In this document: positions 5,919 to 14,921 of the stretch, one piece after another
How positions within the stretch are numbered: position 1 is the first letter of the stretch
Layout: every line of letters begins with the position of its first letter
Assembly: GCF_011753055.1 (NCBI RefSeq)
Contig: NZ_VWWJ01000002.1
Location: 372,001 to 436,000, forward strand
Length of the DNA: 64,000 nucleotides
Direction of reading: 5' to 3'
From: Burkholderia sp. Ax-1719
Lineage (GTDB): Bacteria; Pseudomonadota; Gammaproteobacteria; Burkholderiales; Burkholderiaceae
Notes under the pieces: model-generated
What the model was told of the DNA's origin: nothing
The model's input: only the letters and a program-made list of their open reading frames with translations
The model's database searches: none
Made by a program: the position numbers and the translations under genes

Positions 5919-8350
5919 TACCATTGATAGCGGGCGGTGCCGATCACTTCGCGGCGCACGCCCCAGAAGCATTGCGTCGCGCTCGCGCAGGCGGCTACGT
6001 ATTGGCGGTCGAACAGGTTCGATGCATTGAGCGCGAAACGCCAGTTGCGCATTTCGTAGTGCAGAGCGAGATCGACCAGCGTAAAGGAGCCGACGCGGAA
6101 CGAATCGTCTGCTGCGCCATAGGTGCTGCCGATATAACGGACGCCCGCGCCCATGCCCAGTCCCTTGAAGGTGCCGCGATGCAGCGTGTAGTCGGCCCAC
6201 AGCGAGGCGGTTTGTTTCGGCACGGCGGCGGGCGTGTGACCCAGCGAGCTATCGTTTGCGCTCGCCACCCACGCACTCGTATAACTATAGGCAGCGATCA
6301 GCGACAGTTCGCGCGTGAGATTCAGGTGCGTTTCCAGCTCCACGCCGCGGCTTTTGACGGCGCCCGTCTGCACGCGGTAATTCGAATTGTTCGGATCGGG
6401 CGTGGAAACGTTGTGCTGTTCGAGATCGTAAAGCGAGAGCGTGGTGAAGCTGCTCGTGCCCGGAATCTGATATTTGAGGCCCACTTCGAACTGGCGTCCT
6501 GTCGCGGGCTTGAGTGCGCTGCCATCGGCCGTCGTGCCCGACGTGACCGGCTGGAACGAGCGCGAAAAGCTTGCAAACGGCGAAAGCCCATTATCGAAGG
6601 CATACAACGCGCCCGCGCGCCATGTGAATGCGCGGTCGAATTGTTGCGTCGATGTGTGCTTCACATACTCGTTCGCATTGGTCGTGGCGTAGTCTTCGCG
6701 CGCGCCCAGCACGAACGACCATTTGCCCAGCGTGATCTGGTCCTGCAGATAGAGGCCGAGATCGTCGGTGCGTTGACGCGTGTAACTCGCGAGCTTCGGG
6801 GCAGTGAGCGACTGGCCATAGACGGGATCGGTGATATCGAGCGAGGGCGCCTTGCCCGAGGAAAGGCGTCGGTCGGCCATCGTCATCTGGTAGTCGAGGC
6901 CCATCAGCACCGCATGACGCACCGTGCCAGTGTTGAAATCGGCTTCGAGTTGCGTGTCGGTGGAGAGCGCGTCCAGATGCTCCATCGACGCCGTCGTGAG
7001 TCGGTTCAGGTAGCGGTTCGCCGTGGTCGTGTAGCCGCTCGAATAGACCGTCTGATAGTCGCTCCACATATGCATGTAGCGCGCGTTCTGACGTACCGTG
7101 AAGGTGTCGTTGAAGCGATGCGTGAACGCATAGCCGATCTGTGCCTGTTCGCGGCGGAAGTGATCGTAGTCGGGTTCGCCGTCATTGAAACCGGTGCCCA
7201 GCATGCCGTTGGGGTTGTACGAAACCGTGCCGTAGCGCGGCAGGAAACCGTAGTATCCGTTGTTCGGATCGTATTGATAGCTGGCGAGCAGTGTGAGTTC
7301 GGTATTGGCGTCGGGACGCAGTGTGAGCGAAGGCGCGACATAGATGCGCTGTTCCTTCGTTCCGGAGACCTGAGTATCGGCGTCGCGCGCAAGGCCGACG
7401 AAGCGGTACAGCACGCGTTTATCGGCGTCGATCGCGCCGCCCAGGTCGAACGCGCCTTCCCAGCGGTTGTGGGTTCCCGCGCCCAGCATGACTTCGTTGA
7501 CGTGATCCGCTTCGGGGCGCTTGCTTTCCAGCACCACCACGCCGCCCGGGTTCGCCTGGCCATAAAGAATCGAACTCGGTCCGCGCAATACCTCGATACG
7601 TTGCAGGCCATATTGCTCGATTTGCGGCACGGCATAGGACAGACCGCGTCCCATGTTCAGGCCATCGAGAAAATTCACATACACGGCATTGCCGCCGAAG
7701 CCGCCAAATCCACGCATCTGCAGGCTGTCGTAGCGATCGCCGATGCCGCGCGTTTCAGGCACGATACCCGCCGAATAGCGCAGCGCCTGCGATACCGACT
7801 GCACGTTCTGTTCGTCCATCTGCTTGCGCTCGATGATCGAGACCGATTGCGGCGTGCGCGAGAGCGCGACGTTCGACTTGAGCGCGGCGCTCGCGACGGT
7901 CGGATCGTGGCCGTCGCCTGTGTTTTGCGCGCTGATCTTCACGGCGGGCAGCGAAGTTTCGGGCGTCGTATCGGCAGTGGGGCCGGGCGGTTCGGGATCG
8001 GTTTCCAGTACGAAGGCGGCGTTCTGGCCGCGTACCGCTCGCAGGCCCGTGCCGCGCAGCAGTTGCGCGAGCGCGTTGGCCGGTTCCGCGCGCCCAGTGA
8101 AGCCCGGCGATTGCTTGCCTGCAACCATTGCGCTGGCGTACGCGAGTTGCACGCCGCTGGTTTCCGCGAACTGGTTGAGCGCCGCGTTCAGACTGGACGG
8201 GGCGATACGGTAATCGAGCAATGCGCTGCGTTGCGCCGTGGCGGCGTCGTGGGCCGCATTCTGGTCTGCGAGTGCGGGCAATGCCGCGCCAAAGAGTGCC
8301 GCTGCCGCCGCGCTGATTGCGAGCGGACGAAGAGATGCTTGCGTGAACAA
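5918..8350 (-). CDS. TonB-dependent siderophore receptor with N-terminal signalling (STN) domain
   Basis: An outer-membrane transducer of the FecA/FpvA type. After the signal peptide (ending ALPALA) comes an STN domain (LLDYRIAPSSLNAALNQFAE, about residues 45-110). Next is a linker, then the TonB box/plug region (TPQSVSIIERKQMDEQ, LQMRGFGG, VLRGPSSILYGQANPGG), and a barrel ending in an aromatic residue (ARYQW). The frame extends to 8428, starting with TTG. I prefer the TTG at 8350: it has GGGGGA just upstream and gives a compact signal peptide (MFTQASLRPL...), whereas the longer form adds 26 unlikely residues. The STN domain plus the adjacent FecR and ECF sigma genes imply ligand-induced autoregulation. 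Length is about 810 residues, normal for the class. Confidence 0.88.
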   Translation of the reverse strand: MFTQASLRPLAISAAAAALFGAALPALADQNAAHDAATAQRSALLDYRIAPSSLNAALNQFAETSGVQLAYASAMVAGKQSPGFTGRAEPANALAQLLRGTGLRAVRGQNAAFVLETDPEPPGPTADTTPETSLPAVKISAQNTGDGHDPTVASAALKSNVALSRTPQSVSIIERKQMDEQNVQSVSQALRYSAGIVPETRGIGDRYDSLQMRGFGGFGGNAVYVNFLDGLNMGRGLSYAVPQIEQYGLQRIEVLRGPSSILYGQANPGGVVVLESKRPEADHVNEVMLGAGTHNRWEGAFDLGGAIDADKRVLYRFVGLARDADTQVSGTKEQRIYVAPSLTLRPDANTELTLLASYQYDPNNGYYGFLPRYGTVSYNPNGMLGTGFNDGEPDYDHFRREQAQIGYAFTHRFNDTFTVRQNARYMHMWSDYQTVYSSGYTTTANRYLNRLTTASMEHLDALSTDTQLEADFNTGTVRHAVLMGLDYQMTMADRRLSSGKAPSLDITDPVYGQSLTAPKLASYTRQRTDDLGLYLQDQITLGKWSFVLGAREDYATTNANEYVKHTSTQQFDRAFTWRAGALYAFDNGLSPFASFSRSFQPVTSGTTADGSALKPATGRQFEVGLKYQIPGTSSFTTLSLYDLEQHNVSTPDPNNSNYRVQTGAVKSRGVELETHLNLTRELSLIAAYSYTSAWVASANDSSLGHTPAAVPKQTASLWADYTLHRGTFKGLGMGAGVRYIGSTYGAADDSFRVGSFTLVDLALHYEMRNWRFALNASNLFDRQYVAACASATQCFWGVRREVIGTARYQW

Positions 8351-8468
8351 CGAAATTCCCCCGAACTGATGCGTGTTGATGCTGTACGTTTCTGGTCTTG
8401 CTGAGGGAATAGACGTTTGGCCGCGCAAAAACCGGACGTCCTGCGCGAAATATTTTTTATCGCGTGTT

Positions 8469-9533
8469 TTAGCGGGCTTCGGCGGCGTCCTGGGCCGAGA
8501 GAATCACAACGCGGTTGGCGATCTGCGTGGAGCGCAGCGAAAGCGTTTCGGTCAGCGTCGCAAGCGCTTGCGCAGGCGCATCGATGGCGAAATTGCCCGA
8601 GACGCGCAACGTTGCCGCGCTTCCCCGCACGTAGATGAAATGGCCTTTCCAGTAGCGATTGAGCGTGGCGGCAACGTCGGCAAGCGGTGCATCGCTGAAG
8701 ACGATGCGGCCGCGCTGCCAGGCGGTGGCCGCGAAGGTGTCGATGGCAACGGTGCGTGGCGCGTGGGCCGGATCGTCGTATTCGACGCTTTGGCCGGCGG
8801 CGGCTTCGATATGGCCAGCGGCGTTGCGCACGTCTACGCGTCCCTGCGTGACCGTGACGAGCGTAGCGTCGCCGTGTTCGGGCAGGCTTGCCTGGAACGC
8901 GGTGCCAATATCGACGATCTCTCCGGCTGCGGCCTGCACGATAAAGCGGCGCGAGTCGCCGTGTTTCACGTCGAAGGCGGCGCGGCCGCGTTCGAGCACG
9001 ACACGCCGTTCGTGTTGATCATAGTGAACGTCGACGGCCGAATCGGCATCGAGCCGCATTGTGCTGCCGTCATTCAGTGCAACAGTGCGCACCTCGCCCG
9101 CCGATGTGGCGATATCGGGCGCGTGCAGGAACAGCCCCAGGCCGATCCCCGCTGCGGCGAAAGCGAACGCAAACGCGGCGCGCGGCGCGGTAAAGCCGAA
9201 AGAGAAACGCGGTCGTGCTGTCGGCGCGGGCGTTGCGCGCATGGTCGGTCGTGCAGCCGCTTGCACGCCCAGCACATCGGCCTTTTGCCATTGCGTGGCG
9301 GCGGCTTCAAACGCGGCGCGATGTGCGGGCGAGCGCGCGCACCAGCGTGCCAGACGCGCATCGTCGCGCGTCGCGCGGCCCACGTCGATGCGCACGACCC
9401 ACACGGCGGCCTCGGCGCGCAGACGCCGCGCGCGAACGTTACCGTGCGCGTCATCGTGCGCGTCGCGCTCGCTGGCGCTCGAACTACCTGAAGAAGAAAC
9501 GGGCATACCCAGTGGCTGGAAATCCTTAGTCAT
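8469..9533 (-). CDS. FecR-type anti-sigma/sensor protein
   Basis: The protein has 354 residues. An N-terminal cytoplasmic DUF4880-like part (AAVWVVRIDVGRATRDDARL and WCARSPAHRAAFEA) is followed by one membrane helix (about residues 112-135, AFAFAFAAAGIGLGLFL). Then comes a periplasmic FecR domain (VRTVALNDGSTMRLDADS, IVDIGTAFQ, ATLVTVTQGRVDVR) and a C-terminal DUF4974/STN-like end (LADVAATLNRYWKG). It should relay the receptor signal across the inner membrane to the ECF sigma factor. Its start overlaps the sigma gene's end by 8 bases, so the two are translationally coupled. An unusual feature is the Ser- and Asp/His-rich N-terminal extension of about 35 residues. Confidence 0.9.
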   Translation of the reverse strand: MTKDFQPLGMPVSSSGSSSASERDAHDDAHGNVRARRLRAEAAVWVVRIDVGRATRDDARLARWCARSPAHRAAFEAAATQWQKADVLGVQAAARPTMRATPAPTARPRFSFGFTAPRAAFAFAFAAAGIGLGLFLHAPDIATSAGEVRTVALNDGSTMRLDADSAVDVHYDQHERRVVLERGRAAFDVKHGDSRRFIVQAAAGEIVDIGTAFQASLPEHGDATLVTVTQGRVDVRNAAGHIEAAAGQSVEYDDPAHAPRTVAIDTFAATAWQRGRIVFSDAPLADVAATLNRYWKGHFIYVRGSAATLRVSGNFAIDAPAQALATLTETLSLRSTQIANRVVILSAQDAAEAR

Positions 9534-10080
9534 GGGCTGGCGGTGCAGTCTCGTCGGGTGCGCTGCGATCGAATTCGGTCAGCCCCATCAGCGCGCGCCG
9601 CAAGTGCTTTTCCACCATGTTGCGGCTGATCTGCAACCGCTCGGCGATGGCTTCATGCGACAGTCCGTGGACCTTGCGTAGCAGAAACACTTCGCGGCAG
9701 CGCGCCGGCAACGCACTCACCGCGGCTTCTAGGGCGCGTGCGGTCTGCGCGGCTTCGGCAAGCAGGCTCGGGTCGATGCGGTCGACGGCCAGATCGGCAA
9801 AGGCGTCATTATCGTCGTCGGAAGGCGTCACGTCGACGTGCAATAGCGTGCTGCCACGGCTCTCGCGGAAGCGGTCGACGATCAGGTTCTCGATCACGCG
9901 CACGAAGAACGCGCGCGGCTGGCGCACCTCGGCGGCGCCCGGCAGCGAAGCGACCTTCACGAACGCGTCGTGGACGAGATCCGAGGCGGCTTCCGCCGAC
10001 TTCACGCGGCGCGAGGCGAACGCCAGCAGCGCGCGATAGTGCGCGGCGAACGTGTGAGCGAGGCTGGAAGACGGCTGCAC
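9526..10080 (-). CDS. FecI-type ECF sigma factor
   Basis: The protein has 184 residues, with sigma region 2 (ASDLVHDAFVKVASL, then RAFFVRVIENLIVDRFRE) and region 4 (LPARCREVFLLRKVHGLSHE, AIAERLQISRNMVEKHLRRAL). The region-4 sequence is characteristic of iron-starvation FecI-group sigmas. It is first in an operon of sigma, FecR, receptor and esterase. A Fur-like box lies 65-83 bases upstream, so low iron should open the operon. It probably activates the receptor promoter in response to the cognate siderophore. The insertion SRGSTLLHVDVTPSDDDNDA between regions 2 and 4 is longer than usual. Confidence 0.9.
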   Translation of the reverse strand: MQPSSSLAHTFAAHYRALLAFASRRVKSAEAASDLVHDAFVKVASLPGAAEVRQPRAFFVRVIENLIVDRFRESRGSTLLHVDVTPSDDDNDAFADLAVDRIDPSLLAEAAQTARALEAAVSALPARCREVFLLRKVHGLSHEAIAERLQISRNMVEKHLRRALMGLTEFDRSAPDETAPPAHD

Positions 10081-10144
10081 GAGTGGATCTGCAGGAGACC
10101 AGGGCCGGGTGGCCGGCTGGTTTCATGGCGCTTACGATAATTTT

Positions 10145-10163
10145 ACGAATGAGAATTATTATC
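10145..10163 (-). promoter_or_regulatory. Fur-like box upstream of the ECF sigma gene
   Basis: On the minus strand the sequence is GATAATAATTCTCATTCGT, which matches 13 of 19 positions of the classical Fur consensus GATAATGATAATCATTATC, including the GATAAT and TCATT half-sites. It is an AT-rich island in GC-rich DNA, placed as expected for a promoter of the sigma-FecR-receptor-esterase operon. Confidence 0.7.
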
Positions 10164-10193
10164 GTTTATGCACGTTCGTGCAAGCGGGGATTT

Positions 10194-10760
10194 TCAGTCG
10201 GCGGCGGCCTTGGCTCGGGCGGGGCCGCTTGCGGGCGCTGCTGCGGCGTCGTACAGATGGCGCTCGTAGTGGAGGAGGTCGTGCCACTCGCCCTGGAAAT
10301 ACATGCTGCGGGTGGCGCGGCCAAAGGCGTTGAAGCCGTTGCGTTCGAGCACGCGTGTCGATCCGGCGTTTTGTGGCCGCACGACCGCTTCAACGCGCGA
10401 CAAGCGCAAATCACGTGTGGCCGCCTCCAGCGCGAGGGCGACCGCCCTTGATGCGTAGCCTTGCCCCGCGAACGGCTGGCCGATGCGATAGCCCAGCGTC
10501 GCGCGGTTGAAATACGGCCGCGTCACATCGACGAGATTCACTCTGCCGACAAGCTCATCGCCGAAACAGACGAGATATGCGTAAGCGCGGTCCTTGTCGA
10601 TATCGGCTTGCGCTGCGGCTATCGCTGTGCGCACCGCTTCGAGGCTGTAATAGTTTGCGGGGCGAGCGTTGATCCAGTGCTCGAAGTAAGCGCGATTGTC
10701 GATTTCGAATGCGAGAAGCACATCGGCATCGTTCAAGGTCGGGTGGCGGATGGTGAGCAT
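10194..10760 (-). CDS. GNAT-family N-acetyltransferase (RimJ/RimL type)
   Basis: I chose the ATG at 10760 (MLTIRHPTLNDAD), because residues further upstream are Arg-rich and cross a terminator. The protein is 188 residues. It shows the acetyl-CoA-binding loop RIGQPFAGQGYASRA at about residues 105-120, a VVRPQNAGSTRVLERNGF stretch and the YFQGEWHDLLHYER end, all typical of RimJ/RimL-like transferases that act on protein N-termini or small amines. It is a single gene between a terminator and the Fur box, with its own promoter expected near 10,770-10,810. The last 20 residues are Ala-rich and probably disordered. Substrate unknown. Confidence 0.8.
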   Translation of the reverse strand: MLTIRHPTLNDADVLLAFEIDNRAYFEHWINARPANYYSLEAVRTAIAAAQADIDKDRAYAYLVCFGDELVGRVNLVDVTRPYFNRATLGYRIGQPFAGQGYASRAVALALEAATRDLRLSRVEAVVRPQNAGSTRVLERNGFNAFGRATRSMYFQGEWHDLLHYERHLYDAAAAPASGPARAKAAAD

Positions 10761-10813
10761 AGGCCAGGGGCGTGTGAGGATCCCCGGCGATTCTACAGGC
10801 GTGCCTAAAAAGC

Positions 10814-10845
10814 AAACGGCAGCCTCGCAAAAGAGGCTGCCGTTT
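10814..10845 (-). terminator. Rho-independent terminator after the NCS1 permease
   Basis: AAACGGCAGCCTC (10814-10826) pairs perfectly with GAGGCTGCCGTTT (10833-10845) across a 6-base loop. The 13-bp stem has an A-run on one side and a T-run on the other, so it can work in both directions. It lies 22 bases past the permease stop and closes the six-gene operon. Confidence 0.9.
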
Positions 10846-10866
10846 TGGACACTGCGATTACGTCGT

Positions 10867-12279
10867 TTATTCGGACGCTTGCGCACCGGCCGGCGAACGG
10901 CGCGGCGAAGGCGAGCCGTTTTTCGACGCCAGCACATAGTAAGTCAGCGCGGTCGCAACGAGACCCACCATCCACGAAACATCCGCGCCGCCCAGAATCG
11001 ATGCCCAGGGGCCGTGGAAAAAGCTCTCTTCCATGAACGGCACCTGAATCGCGATACCAAAGACGTAAATGGCAATCGCCTTGATATTCACCGAGCCATA
11101 CATGCCACCATTGCTGCTGATGATTTCCGACACGCGGTAGCGGCGGTTATTGATCAGGTAGAAGTCGACCAGATTGATGGCGATCCACGGTGCGAGCACG
11201 ATGCGCATCGCGAAGATGGCCGTGAGGAAGATCGCGATGAAGTTGCTCGACGCCCACAGCGCCGTCACGGTGGAGGCAACCAGCAACAAGGCCGATACGA
11301 CGATGCGCACCTGGCGGCCCGGCACCCAGTGAGGGCGGAAGGTCTGCGCGGCGGTGATGATGGACAGCACGCCGCCGTAGAGATTCATGCCGTTGTGGCC
11401 GATGATGTTGATCAGGAAGAGGCCGATCAGCACATAACCGAATGCGCCGGTCTGCGTGCGGATCGCTTCCATTGCATCGGTGGCGTGGCCGGTGCTCACA
11501 GCCAGCACGCCAAACAGGAACGCGAAAATCGTACCCAGCGACGTGCCGAAGTAAGTAAAGGCAAACGTCTTCGCAAAGCCCGTGGTAGCGGGCATATAGC
11601 GCGAATAATCGGACGTGTAGGGCGCGAAGCTGATCTGCCACACGGCGCACAGGCCGAACATCGCAAACCAGTTGGCGAGATCGAAATGGCCTTGATGGAA
11701 GGCGCTCGCGTCGAGGCTGGGGATCAGCATGACCATGCCCACCACCAGCGCGCCGCCCATGAACCACGCGCCAATCTTGTTGAAGCGGTGAATGAAGTGA
11801 TAGCCGATCACGCCCACCAGCGTGGCGAGCACGGCGCCCAGCACGGTGCCCACATGCACCGGCACGAACGGCGCGGCGGTATGCAGCGTCTTGCCCGCGA
11901 GAATGATGTTGGAGACGAAGAACCCGAGATAAATCAGCGTGGTGAAGCCCACGACCAGCAAGGAGCCGTAACGCCCGAATTGCGCGCGGCTTTGAATCAT
12001 CTGTGGCACGCCAACGAGCGGACCTTGCGCCGACGTGAGGGCGTGAAAGATCGCGCCAAAAAACTGACCTGCGGCGATTGCGAGAATCGCGCTTACCAGA
12101 TCGAGGTGGAAAATCAGTACCGATGTTGCGCCCGAAATCACGGCGAGCGGCGCAACGTTCGTGCAGAACCACAGCGTGAACAGATCGGCGGGCTTGCCGT
12201 GCCGATTCTCCGGTGCAACATATTCGATTGAGTTGCTTTCGATGGTCAGAACGCTGTTATCGTTCGCCGGGTTTGTCAT
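10867..12279 (-). CDS. NCS1-family nucleobase/cytosine-type permease
   Basis: About 470 residues with roughly 12 membrane helices. The N-terminal signature is FTLWFCTNVAPLAVISGA. The QSRAQFGRYGSL loop and the SDYSRYMPATTGF motif are typical of the cytosine/purine/hydantoin cation symporter family. Two adjacent ATGs occur. The one at 12279 sits five bases after GGAG, while the one at 12282 is too close, so 12279 is preferred. It is the last gene of the minus-strand operon that starts at 17260, about 110 bases after the aldehyde dehydrogenase, with a strong terminator behind it. The permease suggests that the operon's substrate is a nitrogen heterocycle or related small molecule. A short Ser/Pro/Arg-rich tail is cytoplasmic. 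Confidence 0.85.
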   Translation of the reverse strand: MTNPANDNSVLTIESNSIEYVAPENRHGKPADLFTLWFCTNVAPLAVISGATSVLIFHLDLVSAILAIAAGQFFGAIFHALTSAQGPLVGVPQMIQSRAQFGRYGSLLVVGFTTLIYLGFFVSNIILAGKTLHTAAPFVPVHVGTVLGAVLATLVGVIGYHFIHRFNKIGAWFMGGALVVGMVMLIPSLDASAFHQGHFDLANWFAMFGLCAVWQISFAPYTSDYSRYMPATTGFAKTFAFTYFGTSLGTIFAFLFGVLAVSTGHATDAMEAIRTQTGAFGYVLIGLFLINIIGHNGMNLYGGVLSIITAAQTFRPHWVPGRQVRIVVSALLLVASTVTALWASSNFIAIFLTAIFAMRIVLAPWIAINLVDFYLINNRRYRVSEIISSNGGMYGSVNIKAIAIYVFGIAIQVPFMEESFFHGPWASILGGADVSWMVGLVATALTYYVLASKNGSPSPRRSPAGAQASE

Positions 12280-12390
12280 CATGTCTCCAACTTTATTGCC
12301 AGACCATACGTCGACGCACACGCGTTGGTGCGACGACGCGTGGCGTCTACGGCTATGGTGTTTTCGGCGCGCAGGCCGATGAGTTAGCGC

Positions 12391-13860
12391 CTAGCGCATC
12401 ACGAACGGATCGCTGATCGGCTCGTCCGAGGTGCGCAGCCAGACCGATTTCGTCGTCGTGTATTCGAGCGCCGCGCTCATGCCGCCTTCGCGACCGTGGC
12501 CAGAAAGGCCAAAGCCGCCGAACGGCACGAGCGGCGAAACCGCGCGATACGTATTGATCCACACGATGCCGGAGCGCACACGCTTCGAGACGCGATGCGC
12601 GCGCGTGAGGTTGGTCGTGAAGATGCCCGCTGCCAGGCCATACGCCGTGCTGTTGGCTTTTTCGATCGCTTCCTGCTCGGTGGAGAAGGTGTCGACGGAA
12701 AGCACTGGGCCGAATAGTTCGGTGGTGATGCTGTCTGCGTTTTCCACGCCGGTGCAATCGATAATCGTCGGCGCGAAGTAAAAGCCGTCGCGATCAAGCG
12801 CCTTGCCGCCTGCGAGCACCTTCGCGCCCTGGCTCACCGAATTCGCCACGATCTTTTCGATGTGACGAAGCTGACGCTCCGTACACAGCGGGCCGTATTC
12901 CGTGGCGAGATCGTCGGGTGCGCCCACCTGGATGCGCGACACGCGTTCGACCAGCATCGAAAGAAACTGCTCTTTCACCGACGCTTCCACCAGCAGACGC
13001 GAGCCCGCCACGCAGCTTTGGCCGCTGGCGGCAAAAATTGCTGCCACCTGCGCATTCACGGCGCTCTGGATATCGGTATCGGCGAAAACGATGAACGGCG
13101 ATTTGCCGCCCAGTTCCAGCGAAACCTTGGCGAGGTTTTTCGATGTGTTCGCAACGATATGCCGTGCCGTTTCCGGGCCGCCCGTGAAGGCAACTTTATC
13201 GACATCGGGATGGCTGCTGAGCACCGCGCCGCATTCCGGCGCGAAACCGGTAATCACGTTCACAACGCCAGCAGGGAAGCCCGCTTCGTGAATCAGTTTT
13301 GCGAATTCGAGCAGCGGGCCGGGCGCTTCCTCGGAGGCCTTGAGGACCACCGTGCAACCGGCAGCCAATGCCGGGCCGACTTTCACGGCTGACAAGAAAA
13401 GCTGGCTATTCCATGGCACGATCGCGGCCACCACACCCACAGGCTGACGTTCGAGCCACACCTGCATATCCGGCTTGTCCACCGGGATATGGCTGCCTTC
13501 GAGCTTGTCGGCGATGCCCGCGTAGTAGCGGTAGTACTCCGCCACATACGCGATCTGGCTCGACGTCTCGCGGATGATCTTGCCGGTATCGTGCGTTTCA
13601 ATTTCAGCCAGTCGCGGCGCAGCCTTTTCCACCAGATCGGCGAGCTTGTGCAGCAGCTTGCCACGCGCTGATGCGGTGAGACCGGCCCACGCGGGATCGC
13701 TCAAGGCGCGGCTGGCGGCCGCCACGGCGCGGTTGACCTCGTCGGTGCGGGCTTCGGGCATCTGCGCCCACACCTTGCCCGTAGCGGGATTGATACTGCC
13801 GAAGCTCGCGGCGCCCGGCTCGAACTGGCCGTCGATATACAGCTGAAACTGAACACTCAT
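12391..13860 (-). CDS. NAD(P)-dependent aldehyde dehydrogenase
   Basis: The protein has 489 residues, full length for the ALDH superfamily. Key features are the IVPWNSQL cofactor strand (about residue 150), the general base in LELGGKSPFIVF (about 250), the catalytic Cys in SGQSCVAGSR (about 285), and the ELFGPVLSV and GLSGHGREGG motifs near the end. It oxidises an aldehyde to an acid. In this operon it would take the semialdehyde left after ring opening, by analogy with the pyridine and pyrimidine ring-opening routes; that role is inference. It follows the luciferase-like monooxygenase by 12 bases. Confidence 0.88.
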   Translation of the reverse strand: MSVQFQLYIDGQFEPGAASFGSINPATGKVWAQMPEARTDEVNRAVAAASRALSDPAWAGLTASARGKLLHKLADLVEKAAPRLAEIETHDTGKIIRETSSQIAYVAEYYRYYAGIADKLEGSHIPVDKPDMQVWLERQPVGVVAAIVPWNSQLFLSAVKVGPALAAGCTVVLKASEEAPGPLLEFAKLIHEAGFPAGVVNVITGFAPECGAVLSSHPDVDKVAFTGGPETARHIVANTSKNLAKVSLELGGKSPFIVFADTDIQSAVNAQVAAIFAASGQSCVAGSRLLVEASVKEQFLSMLVERVSRIQVGAPDDLATEYGPLCTERQLRHIEKIVANSVSQGAKVLAGGKALDRDGFYFAPTIIDCTGVENADSITTELFGPVLSVDTFSTEQEAIEKANSTAYGLAAGIFTTNLTRAHRVSKRVRSGIVWINTYRAVSPLVPFGGFGLSGHGREGGMSAALEYTTTKSVWLRTSDEPISDPFVMR

Positions 13861-13872
13861 GGAATCCGTCCC

Positions 13873-14910
13873 TTACTTGAACGCAGGCATCACGTCGTTG
13901 ATCATGCGCTCGAGCGAGGCCTTCTTGCGCTCGAAGCTCATGCCGGTGTCGATCCAGAAGGAATACTCGTCGAAGCCCAGCGCTTCGTAAGCCTTCAGAC
14001 GGCCGATCACTTCTTCAGGTGTGCCGATCACATTGTTCTTGCGCATCGCTTCCGGCGTGTAGAACGGATGGGCATCCATCTCTTCCTTCGTCAGCGGCTT
14101 GATCATGCCCTGGCTGACCGGACGCTCGTTTTTGAACCACGCGCCGAAGTAGTTGTAGAACGCGTTCACTTCTTCCGCAGCCACTTGCGCATCGTCTTCG
14201 TTGCTGGCGACGTACGTGTGGCGCAGCAGCATGATCTGCGGGCGCGGCACTTCGCTGAACTTCTCGCATGCGGCGTTGAAGTGGCCCACCAGCTTTTCGA
14301 CTTCTTCGTCGCCGAAATGCAGCGGCGTGACCTGCACGTTGCAACCGTTCGACACCGCGAATTCGTGGCTGTTCGGATCGCGCGCGGCCACCCAGATCGG
14401 CGGATGCGGCTGCTGCAGCGGTTGCGGGGCCGACGTCGTCGAGGGGAATTGCCAGAACTCGCCTTCGTGCGCGTAATCGCCTTCCCAGAGCTTCTTCACG
14501 GCGGGAATCAGCTCGCGCATGCGCTGGCCCGCGCCCCAGGCGTCGAGGCCCGGCATCAGACGTTCATATTCGAACGAATAGGCGCCGCGCGCAATGCCCA
14601 GATCCAGACGGCCACCCGTGATGATGTCGGTCATCGCGGCTTCGCCGGCAAGCTTGATCGGGTGCCAGAACGGTGCGATCACCGTGCCGGTGCCCAGGCG
14701 CACGTTCTTCGTCTTGCTCGCGAGATCCACGAGGTTGAGGAAGGGATTCGGCGCGATCGTGAAGTTCATGCCGTGGTGTTCGCCGGTCCAGACGGCATGC
14801 ATGCCGCCACGGTCCGCGATCTGGCACAGTTCGACCATTTCGTCATACAGCTGCTTTTGACTGGTCTGGTCGGAGACGCGCTCCATGTGAACGAAAAGCG
14901 AAAAACGCAT
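13873..14910 (-). CDS. LLM-class (luciferase-like) flavin-dependent monooxygenase
   Basis: A 345-residue TIM-barrel flavoprotein of the bacterial luciferase-like group. N-terminal markers are MRFSLFVHMERV, HAVWTGEHHG and NVRLGTGTVIAPFWHP. The phosphate/FMN region GGRLDLGIARGAYSFEY and the IGTPEEVIGRLKAYEALGFDE end are also clear. It should use reduced FMN supplied by the flavin reductase encoded 11 bases upstream to oxygenate a small organic substrate. The neighbouring hydrolase, aldehyde dehydrogenase and nucleobase-type permease recall RutA of uracil breakdown and the luciferase-like enzymes of pyridine ring cleavage. The exact substrate is unknown. Confidence 0.88.
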   Translation of the reverse strand: MRFSLFVHMERVSDQTSQKQLYDEMVELCQIADRGGMHAVWTGEHHGMNFTIAPNPFLNLVDLASKTKNVRLGTGTVIAPFWHPIKLAGEAAMTDIITGGRLDLGIARGAYSFEYERLMPGLDAWGAGQRMRELIPAVKKLWEGDYAHEGEFWQFPSTTSAPQPLQQPHPPIWVAARDPNSHEFAVSNGCNVQVTPLHFGDEEVEKLVGHFNAACEKFSEVPRPQIMLLRHTYVASNEDDAQVAAEEVNAFYNYFGAWFKNERPVSQGMIKPLTKEEMDAHPFYTPEAMRKNNVIGTPEEVIGRLKAYEALGFDEYSFWIDTGMSFERKKASLERMINDVMPAFK

Positions 14911-14921
14911 GGTGTGACCTT

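Noticed and set aside
5909..8404. 831-codon plus-strand open frame
   Set aside because: It is the antisense shadow of the TonB receptor gene. Its product is Arg/His/Ala-rich without any family motif, while the minus strand encodes a full receptor.
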